5,522 nucleotides of DNA from Lysobacter_K sp038248955 (GTDB lineage: Bacteria > Pseudomonadota > Gammaproteobacteria > Xanthomonadales > Xanthomonadaceae): contig JBBRWW010000173.1 of the NCBI GenBank assembly GCA_038248955.1, positions 1-5,522 on the forward strand, written 5' to 3'. Made by a program: the position numbers and the translations under genes. The notes below the pieces were generated by a model. It searched no databases. It was not told the DNA's origin and saw nothing but the letters and a program-made list of their open reading frames with translations. The number at the start of each line of letters is the position of its first letter. Within the stretch, counting starts at the first letter, position 1. Shown here piece by piece: positions 1-5,522 of this stretch.

Positions 1-563
1 CGCAGGAATTCGGCACGGGTGCGCGCGTCCTCGCGGAAGCTGCCGACCATCTTCGAGGTGATCATGCTGACGCCTCGCTTGTGTACGCCACGCGTGGTCA
101 TGCATTCGTGCGCGCCCACGATCACGACGGCGACACCGCGCGGCTGCAGCACCGTCTGGATGCAGTGGGCGATCTGCGCGGTCATTTTTTCCTGCACCTG
201 GAACCGGCGTGCATAGGCCTCGACCACGCGCGCGATCTTGCTGATGCCGACCACCTTGCCGTCGGGCAGGTAACCGACATGGGCCTTGCCGATGATCGGC
301 GCCATGTGGTGCTCGCAATGGCTTTCGAATTCGATGTCGCGCAGCACGATCATCTCGTCGTAGCCGGCCACCTCCTTGAACGTGCGCGCCAGATAGGCCT
401 CCGGGTCTTCGCTGTAGCCGCTGAACCAGTCGCCATAGGCATCGACGACGCGCTTGGGCGTGTCGAGCAGGCCCTCGCGGCGTGGATCCTCGCCGGCCCA
501 GCTGAGCAGGGTGCGCACGGCGGCTTCGGCCTGTTCGCGGGACGGCTTGTCGTGGTCAGCCAT
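1..563 (-). CDS. folE: GTP cyclohydrolase I (type I FolE), cut at the window's left edge
   Basis: This cytosolic enzyme converts GTP to 7,8-dihydroneopterin triphosphate plus formate, the first step of tetrahydrofolate synthesis. The family forms a toroidal homodecamer with one zinc per subunit. 187 residues are visible and the frame is still open at the left edge. Related bacterial FolE proteins are about 200-220 residues long, so only a short C-terminal tail is missing. Family signatures are intact: SHCEHHM at residues 81-87, with C83 and H86 as zinc ligands; GAHECMTTRG at 150-159, with catalytic-type H152 and third zinc ligand C154; and HKRGVSM followed by the REDARTRAEFL tail. The ATG at 561-563 was chosen because it gives a normal N-terminus, although no clear Shine-Dalgarno precedes it. 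The frame stays open upstream, and an in-frame GTG about 15 codons earlier is an alternative start. The terminator at 624-651 separates it from the preceding gene, so it probably has its own promoter in the short gap, but I see no convincing one. Identity is very secure; the exact start is less so. Confidence 0.97.
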   Translation of the reverse strand, partial: MADHDKPSREQAEAAVRTLLSWAGEDPRREGLLDTPKRVVDAYGDWFSGYSEDPEAYLARTFKEVAGYDEMIVLRDIEFESHCEHHMAPIIGKAHVGYLPDGKVVGISKIARVVEAYARRFQVQEKMTAQIAHCIQTVLQPRGVAVVIVGAHECMTTRGVHKRGVSMITSKMVGSFREDARTRAEFL

Positions 564-623
564 GGTCGGGATCGGTATGTGGGTACGGGGGTCGCCATCG
601 TACTCCACGGCCTTGCACGCACG

Positions 624-651
624 AAAAAACGGGGCCGCGTTGGCGGCCCCG
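624..651 (-). terminator. Intrinsic (Rho-independent) terminator of the glycine-zipper gene
   Basis: A perfect 9-bp GC-only stem (630-638 paired with 643-651) closes on a GTTG tetraloop. Read on the minus strand, it is followed at once by six T residues (624-629 are all A on the plus strand). This is a textbook intrinsic terminator for minus-strand transcription. It begins 27 bases after the stop of the gene at 679-1140 and ends about 60 bases before folE, so it should insulate the two genes. Confidence 0.9.
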
Positions 652-678
652 CTGGGGTGTCACAGTTGCGCGCGGGTC

Positions 679-1140
679 TTAGCGACCGTCGCGGTCGGCG
701 TCGCCCGGCGTCGCGCGCTCGATGTGGTGCCAGCCATCACGAACCGCATCGCGGGCCTCGTTCCAGGCCAGGCGCGAATTGGCGCGGGTCTTGTCCCAGT
801 TCTGCTCGAGGTTGCCCTCGACATCGTCGAACTTCTGGCCCTGATACTGGCCGTAGGTGTCATAGCCGTACTTGTAGGCCGGCTCGTAGTCACTCCACTC
901 ACGGCCCTGCGCGTAATACGGCGCGCTCTTGTACTGGCTCTCGAAATGCTTCGTGTACTCGGTCGGGTTGACGGCTTCGGCGATCGAATCGCCAGCCTTG
1001 GCACCCACTACCCCACCGGCAATCGCGCCGACCAGCGTTCCAACCGGACCCGCGGCTGAGCCGACGACGGCGCCCGTCATCGCACCTGCCACTGCACCCG
1101 TACCGGCACCGACGCTATGGTCCTTCTTGACATCGCTCAT
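679..1140 (-). CDS. Glycine-zipper protein of unknown function with a conserved-looking aromatic C-terminal region
   Basis: This is a 153-residue protein. Residues 10-50 are almost entirely Gly, Ala, Val and Thr with repeated GxxxG spacing (for example G11, G14, G19, G23, G27, G31, G34, G38, G42, G43, G46 and G50), the pattern of a glycine zipper that can pack as paired helices in or against a membrane. There is no classical signal peptide: the N-terminus MSDVKKDH is polar. Residues 58-141 are hydrophilic and rich in Tyr, Trp and Asp. They include YYAQGREWSDYEPAYKYGYD (75-94), FDDVE (104-108), then SRLAWNEARDAVRDGW (122-137). From memory, this mix of Tyr-rich segment, FDDVE and SRLxWxxA resembles a region found in small proteobacterial proteins, some annotated as stress-associated; I know no assigned function. 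The ATG at 1138-1140 is chosen over a TTG four codons upstream because GGAG lies 6 bases before it. Its own terminator and upstream gap suggest a single-gene unit. That it is a real gene is well supported; its role is unknown. Confidence 0.88.
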   Translation of the reverse strand: MSDVKKDHSVGAGTGAVAGAMTGAVVGSAAGPVGTLVGAIAGGVVGAKAGDSIAEAVNPTEYTKHFESQYKSAPYYAQGREWSDYEPAYKYGYDTYGQYQGQKFDDVEGNLEQNWDKTRANSRLAWNEARDAVRDGWHHIERATPGDADRDGR

Positions 1141-1146
1141 GAACTT

Positions 1147-1150
1147 CTCC
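1147..1150 (-). promoter_or_regulatory. Shine-Dalgarno site of the glycine-zipper gene
   Basis: GGAG on the minus strand, in the context TTGGAGAA, sits 6 bases before the ATG at 1138-1140. The competing in-frame TTG start at 1150-1152 overlaps this motif, so the site decides in favour of the ATG. Confidence 0.8.
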
Positions 1151-1202
1151 AATCAATTCTTGCTGCGGGGGATCCATCGCCAATCGGCGTTGGGGAGCGT
1201 CA

Positions 1203-1209
1203 AATCTAG
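1203..1209 (-). promoter_or_regulatory. Possible -10 element for the glycine-zipper gene
   Basis: Minus-strand CTAGATT contains TAGATT, a 4 of 6 match to TATAAT. A C precedes it, as is common in stationary-phase sigma factor (RpoS) promoters. It would give a leader of roughly 55 bases. No good -35 lies 16-18 bases upstream. That fits an RpoS-type promoter but is equally compatible with a chance match, so this is only a suggestion. Confidence 0.22.
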
Positions 1210-1379
1210 GCAATCGCGGGTGCAACGCGGGTGAAGAAACCGCAGGATTCGATGAATGGTTCAGGCGATGTTCGCGCGCCGCTCAGGGAGATCACGATGG
1301 CGTGTTTATGCGATCTTTCTTCCTGCCATCAATAATCGCCTCCGCCCCACGGCCAAGTTGCGCGCGCATGAGAAGCGCA

Positions 1380-1389
1380 TCACGCGTGA
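1380..1389. repeat. Perfect 10-bp palindrome with a further inverted half-copy downstream
   Basis: TCACGCGTGA at 1380-1389 is a perfect palindrome. The half TCACGCG recurs at 1414-1420, so 1383-1389 and 1414-1420 also form a perfect 7-bp inverted repeat with a 24-base spacer. It is non-coding and sits about 240 bases upstream of the glycine-zipper start. It could be a protein-binding site or a chance GC-rich palindrome. The structure is certain; its function is not. Confidence 0.4.
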
Positions 1390-1579
1390 ACTCACCCGTA
1401 ATCCTTGACGGCGTCACGCGGTTGCCCGCGCACCGCAGACGCGCATATGAAATTGTCGCCCGTCGTCGCCAGGGCGTCTGCGACCGCGGCCGGATGCCAC
1501 GGGACGCCATTCGCCAGCATCGAAGGACCCCACGCCTCCGCGTTGCAATGCCGTCGCGGCCTTCGGCCAGGTCGGGCGT

Positions 1580-3490
1580 CTACGACGAGTCCGGCGGGTT
1601 ACGCAGGCGCCGCGCGAGTCCGGACACGCGCACCGCGTGGCGCGTGAGCGCGGCGCGCAGGCTCGGCTCGCCAAAGCACAGGTGCAGTTCGCTGCGGGCG
1701 CGCGTGATCGCGGTGTACACCAGTTCGCGCGACAGCGTGCGTGCATCGTGGCGTGGCAGCAGCAGCCAAACGCTGTCGAATTCCGATCCCTGCGCCTTGT
1801 GCACCGTCATCGCGAACGCGCCGCCGTGCGCCGGCAAGGCCGAGGGATGGAAACCGCGCACGCCGTCACTGCCGCCGGCGAACCACGCCACGGTCGCGCC
1901 GTCGTCGCCGCGCAGGCACACGCCGATGTCGCCATTGAACAGGCCGTGGCGATAGCTGTTCTCGGTGACCAGCAGCAGGCGACCGTGGAAATAGGGCGCT
2001 CGGTGGGAGCCGGCCAGCGCGTCCTCGATGCGTGCGTTGAGCGGCGCCGCGCCTTGCGGGCCATCGCGCAGCGCCGTCAGCAAACGCAGGCGCGATGCCT
2101 GCGCGAGCGCCGCGCCCGGATCGGCCGCTGCGGCGATCGCGCGCCACGCGCCCAGCAGGGTTTCGCGCGTCGGTCCGCCAAGCGGGTCCTGCAGGTCCTC
2201 GTGGAAATGCACGCCATCGAGTCCGCCGCCACGCAGCAGCGCCAACGCGACATCGGCATCGCCGTCGCGCGCGGCCGCGGCCAGCGGCGCGAGGTCGAGC
2301 GCCTCGGACTGCCGGTAGCCGCGGCGCAGGTGCACGCGGTGGCCGGAAAGCGCGGACGCAACCAGCGAAGCAGGCAGGCGCGGCAGTTCACCCAGCAACG
2401 CCACCAGTTGCGCGGCATCGACCTCAGCGAGGCCCTGCGGTCCAGCGGGATGCGCCGCGGGCTCGTCACTTCCGCTTGCAACGGTGGCTGTCGCATCGAC
2501 GATCGCCGCGAGCACGTCGCCGGCCTCGACCGACGGCAACTGGTCGCGATCGCCGAGCAACACCAGCCGGCTGCCATCGGCGACCGCCTCGACGAGCTTG
2601 CACATCAACGGCAGGTCGACCATCGACGCCTCGTCGACCACCACGACGTCGAACGGCAACGGATTGCCCGCGTCATGGCGGAAGCGCGGGCTGTCGGGAA
2701 TCGTGCCGAGCAGGCGGTGCAGCGTGCGCGCCTCCCGTGGCAGGCCGTCGCACAACGCGGCGTCGACGCCCGGCGTGGCGCCCAGCGCGGCGAGCGCATG
2801 ACGCAGACTCTCGGCCATGCGATCGGCGGCGCGGCCGGTGGGCGCGGCAAGCGCGATGCGCGGTGGCAGCGCGCCGGCATTGCGGGCCTGCGCGACCAGC
2901 AACAGCAGCAGGCGGGTGATGGTGGTGGTCTTGCCGGTGCCGGGACCGCCGGTGACCAACAACAGTGAGCGCAACAAGGCGAGCGCGGCCGCGCGTGCCT
3001 GGCCGCCGTCATCGTCGATGCCACGGTCGCGGTCGCGGGCGAGCGCGGTCGGAAACAGCCGTGCGAACAGCGGTGCCAGGGCGTCGACGTCGACCGCGGG
3101 CGGTGCGCAGGCGGCGATGCGACGCAGGCCAGCAGCGAGCCGGCGCTCGTATTCGCGGTAGCGACGCAGGTACAGCAGCCCATCGTCCAGGACCAGCGGC
3201 GCATGGCCGGCGGCGGCGCTCGCGTCGTCGGGGCTGGTCACCCAGCGCGACTCGCGCAGCGCCGCCAGCCAGGCCACCGGCTCGGGCCACTCGATCGCCT
3301 CATCGACCACGACCTGCGGGCGCGCCGGGTCGAAAGCGGCATGGCCCTGGCCGACCGCGAGCGACGCCAGCGCGGCCGCGGCGAGCACGGCGTCGGGGGT
3401 CGACGGATCGAGGCGACGAAGGCTTGTCGCCAGCGCGTGGTCGAGCGCGCGCAGGCCGTTGCCGCGATACAGCGTGTCGAGCAGGCTCAT
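1580..3490 (-). CDS. recD: Exodeoxyribonuclease V alpha subunit RecD (5'-3' helicase)
   Basis: RecD is the fast 5'-3' superfamily 1B helicase of RecBCD. It translocates on the 5'-ended strand at double-strand breaks and helps control the nuclease. The protein has 636 residues, close to E. coli RecD (608). Residues 1-150 are the divergent N-terminal domain expected to contact the rest of the complex. Helicase motifs then follow in order: motif I (Walker A) GGPGTGKT at 181-188, Ia APTGRAADRM at 216-225, II VVVDEASM at 283-290 (D286, E287), III GDRDQLPS at 313-320, a GYRQS segment at 391-395 in the motif IV region, V TVHKAQGSEF at 562-571, and VI VYTAITRAR at 591-599. All look intact, so an active ATPase is expected. 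The start at 3488-3490 is chosen because its ATG overlaps the recB stop as ATGA and AGGG lies 7 bases upstream. A start 18 codons further up would run deeper into recB. The stop is TAG. No terminator is visible downstream. Confidence 0.97.
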   Translation of the reverse strand: MSLLDTLYRGNGLRALDHALATSLRRLDPSTPDAVLAAAALASLAVGQGHAAFDPARPQVVVDEAIEWPEPVAWLAALRESRWVTSPDDASAAAGHAPLVLDDGLLYLRRYREYERRLAAGLRRIAACAPPAVDVDALAPLFARLFPTALARDRDRGIDDDGGQARAAALALLRSLLLVTGGPGTGKTTTITRLLLLLVAQARNAGALPPRIALAAPTGRAADRMAESLRHALAALGATPGVDAALCDGLPREARTLHRLLGTIPDSPRFRHDAGNPLPFDVVVVDEASMVDLPLMCKLVEAVADGSRLVLLGDRDQLPSVEAGDVLAAIVDATATVASGSDEPAAHPAGPQGLAEVDAAQLVALLGELPRLPASLVASALSGHRVHLRRGYRQSEALDLAPLAAAARDGDADVALALLRGGGLDGVHFHEDLQDPLGGPTRETLLGAWRAIAAAADPGAALAQASRLRLLTALRDGPQGAAPLNARIEDALAGSHRAPYFHGRLLLVTENSYRHGLFNGDIGVCLRGDDGATVAWFAGGSDGVRGFHPSALPAHGGAFAMTVHKAQGSEFDSVWLLLPRHDARTLSRELVYTAITRARSELHLCFGEPSLRAALTRHAVRVSGLARRLRNPPDSS

Positions 3491-5522
3491 GGTGCGACCC
3501 TGCCGGTGGCGAACAGCGCATCGAGGGCGTCGATCAAGGGCCACGGTGGCTGCTGCGCATGGATGCCCGGGCTCGGCGTCGCGGCGCCATCAAGGCCGCG
3601 GCAGAACACGTAGCGGACACCGCCGAAGTCGCGCTGGTAGTCGTAGCCGTCGCCGAGGCGGAAGCGCAGCCAGCGGTGCAGCGCCAGCGTGTAGATGAGC
3701 GCCTGCAGGGTGTATTCGCTGTCGTCCATCGCGCGCGCGATGCTCGCCGCATCGTAGGCCGGCAGCCGGTTGGACTTGTAGTCGAGCAGGTAATAGCGGG
3801 CGTCGTGCCCGGCGTCACCGGTCGTGTAGACCAGGTCGATCTTGCCGGTCATCAGGCCTTCCAGCGTGCGTCGCAGGCCGAACGCGTGGCGGTCGCGCAG
3901 CGCGCCGTGCGCATGCAGCGTCGCCAGCAGCGCGTCGACCGAGGTCGGCTGCATCGCGAAATGGAATTCCATCTCCGCGCGCCGCGCCGATGGCGGCACG
4001 TCGCACAGCTGCGTGCCCTCGGGCAGGGTGACGGTCAGGGTCTGCCCGACCAGCGGGGTGAGTTGCGCGATGCCGTCGTCGAGGTCGCCATCGGCATAAC
4101 CCTCGCCGCGCAGGGCTGCGCGCAGCGGCGCCGCCTCGCCCGGCGGCGCGGCGCCACCGTCGCGCCAGTCGCTCCACGCGGCGAAGTCGACGTGCTCCAA
4201 CGCCATGTGCAGCACGTTGCCGAAGCGGCTGCCGGAAAAGCGCGGATCGACCGCGATTCCGGGGCTGTCGGCCGCCGCGACCAGTTGTGCGGGTTCGTCG
4301 TCGGCGCCGCGCTCGATGCCGTCGCCGCGAGCGCTCTGTGGAGCGCCCTCGACGCCGGCGGCCTCGTTGGTGAGCTGGGTGAAGCTGTACACCCACCAGT
4401 CGCGCGACAACGTGCGGCGCGCATGGCGTGGCGGCGGCAGCGCGCCTGCGCTTTCGGGCGACAGCGGCGACATCGGCGACGCCGGCAGCTCGCTGGCATC
4501 GATGGTGATGTCGCCATCGGTCAGTGTGCGCAGCGTCGCGGCCTCGCCGAGCATCATCGCCAGCGGCGCCGCGCCGGCCAGGTACAACGGCCCGCTCGCC
4601 AGCCACAGCGCATGGCGGGCGCGGGTCAGGCCGACGTACAGCAGGCGGGCGTCCTCTGCCCGTTCCTCGCCGGCCGCGGCGGCGCTGGCCGCGTCCCACG
4701 ACAGCGCGCCCTCGGCGACCACGCCGGACTTGAACTGCAGCACGCGGCCGCCACCACTACCGTCGGCGGCTGTCGCCTGGTATTCGCAATGGCGGCCGCT
4801 GCGCGGCTCCTTGCCGATGCCCACGAACGGCAGGAACACGATCGGGAACTCAAGCCCCTTGCTCTTGTGCAGGGTCACTATCTGCACCCGGCGAGCATCG
4901 GATTCCAGCCGCAGCTGCTGGCTGTCGTCGGCGTCATCGGCGTCGCCGATCCGCGACCGCAGCCAGTCGACCACGCCCTGCATCCCCAGCGCGCGTGCGT
5001 CGGCTTCCTGCAGCGTCTCGCCCAGCTGCAGCAGGTTGGTGAGCCGGCGTTCGCCATCGCCCAGGCCGAGCAGTCGCGGCGCGTGCCGCGCGCAGAGATC
5101 GGCGACCAGCGCCAGCGGTCCGTGGCGCTGCCAGCGCTCGCGCCAAGCCATCGCGCGCAGCTGCCACGCGCGCTGCGCCGGTTCGTCAGCGTCGAAGTGG
5201 GCGATCTCGAGCGCGCCCACCCCGACCAGAACCGTCGCCAGTGCGCCGCGCAGGCGGCCGTCGTCGCCCGGATGCAGCAGGGCCTCGAACAGCGCCAGCA
5301 ATTCCCCGGCCTCGGGCGTAGCGAACAGGCTCTGGCGGCCCGCCGCCACCGCCGCGATGCCGGCGCCGGTCAATGCCGCCCGCACCTGCGCGGCCTCGGC
5401 ATGCGAACGCACGAGCACGGCGATGTCTCCGGCGCGGACGCGGTGGCCGTCGATCATCGCGCGGTCGGCGCGGGCATCGGACAGCAAGGCATGGATCTCG
5501 GCAACGCAGGCGCTGGTGGCGA
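3487..5522 (-). CDS. recB: Exodeoxyribonuclease V beta subunit RecB, C-terminal part (5' end outside the window)
   Basis: RecB is the 3'-5' superfamily 1A helicase and sole nuclease of RecBCD. It resects broken DNA and, in E. coli, loads RecA after Chi. About 677 residues are visible out of a typical 1,180-1,250. The N-terminal half with Walker A and B is beyond the right edge. Numbering from the first complete codon: GDIAVLVRSH at 31-40 opens the second helicase domain; motif V is VTLHKSKGLEF at 215-225; motif VI is LYVGLTRARH at 294-303. A linker with little resemblance to other families follows, then the nuclease domain: LHMALEH with H438, KIDLVY with D562, and LLDYKSN with D580 and K582. 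These match E. coli H956, D1067, D1080 and K1082. Q606 and Y610 match the LQ...Y motif. All catalytic residues are present, so an active nuclease is expected. The stop TGA at 3487-3489 overlaps the recD ATG. The apparent TTG start at 5487 is internal; the frame runs on to the edge. Confidence 0.97.
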   Translation of the reverse strand, partial: ATSACVAEIHALLSDARADRAMIDGHRVRAGDIAVLVRSHAEAAQVRAALTGAGIAAVAAGRQSLFATPEAGELLALFEALLHPGDDGRLRGALATVLVGVGALEIAHFDADEPAQRAWQLRAMAWRERWQRHGPLALVADLCARHAPRLLGLGDGERRLTNLLQLGETLQEADARALGMQGVVDWLRSRIGDADDADDSQQLRLESDARRVQIVTLHKSKGLEFPIVFLPFVGIGKEPRSGRHCEYQATAADGSGGGRVLQFKSGVVAEGALSWDAASAAAAGEERAEDARLLYVGLTRARHALWLASGPLYLAGAAPLAMMLGEAATLRTLTDGDITIDASELPASPMSPLSPESAGALPPPRHARRTLSRDWWVYSFTQLTNEAAGVEGAPQSARGDGIERGADDEPAQLVAAADSPGIAVDPRFSGSRFGNVLHMALEHVDFAAWSDWRDGGAAPPGEAAPLRAALRGEGYADGDLDDGIAQLTPLVGQTLTVTLPEGTQLCDVPPSARRAEMEFHFAMQPTSVDALLATLHAHGALRDRHAFGLRRTLEGLMTGKIDLVYTTGDAGHDARYYLLDYKSNRLPAYDAASIARAMDDSEYTLQALIYTLALHRWLRFRLGDGYDYQRDFGGVRYVFCRGLDGAATPSPGIHAQQPPWPLIDALDALFATGRVAP
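3498..3501 (-). promoter_or_regulatory. Likely Shine-Dalgarno site of recD inside the recB end
   Basis: Minus-strand AGGG lies 7 bases before the recD ATG, within the last codons of recB. Together with the ATGA overlap it supports translational coupling and the start at 3490 rather than the upstream in-frame one. Confidence 0.55.

Larger units (their letters stand above)
1141..1579. other. 439-base intergenic region without a supported gene
   Basis: This region lies between the stop of recD and the start of the glycine-zipper gene. Its left part holds that gene's ribosome binding site and presumably its promoter. Positions about 1301-1340 are near 45% GC, well below the coding sequence around them. 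It contains the palindrome at 1380-1389 and a 7-bp inverted repeat (1383-1389 and 1414-1420). A small GGCC-TTC-GGCC hairpin lies at 1558-1568, just past the recD stop. It has no U-tract, so I do not call it a terminator. Open frames here are Arg/Ala-rich, lack ribosome binding sites or run antisense into recD. I see no tRNA, insertion-sequence end or recognisable ncRNA. Confidence 0.7.

Noticed and set aside
81..971. A 296-residue plus-strand open frame across folE, the terminator and the glycine-zipper gene
   Set aside because: It is antisense to two well-supported genes and crosses a clear terminator, and its second half is low-complexity Arg/Ser/Pro.
1292..1510. A 72-residue minus-strand open frame in the intergenic gap
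   Set aside because: No ribosome binding site, Arg-rich composition without a recognisable domain, and no partner. It cannot be excluded without expression data, but nothing supports it.
1558..1568. GGCC-TTC-GGCC hairpin just after the recD stop, considered as its terminator
   Set aside because: The stem is only 4 bp and no T-run follows on the minus strand, so it does not meet the criteria for an intrinsic terminator.
1302..1955. A plus-strand open frame running from the gap into recD
   Set aside because: Two thirds of it is antisense to the recD C-terminus, and composition and lack of motifs mark it as a shadow frame.
1637..2968. A 443-residue open frame on the plus strand, opposite recD
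   Set aside because: Its Arg/Gln/Ala-rich translation shows no family signature, and it lies fully antisense to recD with all helicase motifs intact. Long antisense frames are expected from third-position GC bias.
3491..3544. An upstream in-frame recD start adding 18 residues
   Set aside because: The extension (MALDRRPRCAVRHRQGRT) is Arg-rich, lies inside the recB coding end and lacks family resemblance. The ATG at 3490 has the ATGA coupling and a ribosome binding site.
3815..4699. A 294-residue minus-strand open frame within recB
   Set aside because: It is in another frame of the same strand as recB, and the translation is repetitive Arg/Ala/Gly.

Overview
This window comes from a high-GC (roughly 70% by eye) gammaproteobacterial chromosome. 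The FolE, RecB and RecD sequences look most like Xanthomonadaceae/Lysobacteraceae (Xanthomonas, Lysobacter and Luteimonas type). That placement rests on remembered family resemblance, not on a search. All four genes I can support lie on the minus strand, so transcription runs from high to low coordinates.

Right half: 3487-5522 is the C-terminal part of recB, whose start lies beyond the right edge. It is followed, with a 4-base ATGA stop/start overlap, by a complete recD (1580-3490). Together they supply two subunits of RecBCD (exonuclease V), which processes double-strand breaks. RecB carries the slower 3'-5' motor and the single nuclease domain, and RecD carries the 5'-3' motor. recC is not in the window; in many gammaproteobacteria it lies upstream of recB.

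Middle: 1141-1579 is a 439-base non-coding stretch with locally lower GC around 1300-1340. It contains a perfect 10-bp palindrome, and its left end should hold the promoter of the next gene. I see no intrinsic terminator after recD.

Left half: 679-1140 encodes a 153-residue glycine-zipper protein with a conserved-looking aromatic C-terminal region, a good Shine-Dalgarno site and a strong intrinsic terminator at 624-651. It therefore looks like a single-gene transcription unit. Positions 1-563 encode folE (GTP cyclohydrolase I, first step of tetrahydrofolate synthesis), truncated at the left edge just before its C-terminus.

Apart from recB-recD, the genes share no evident pathway. I found no mobile element, CRISPR array, RNA gene or clearly new system. 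The least understood item is the glycine-zipper gene.
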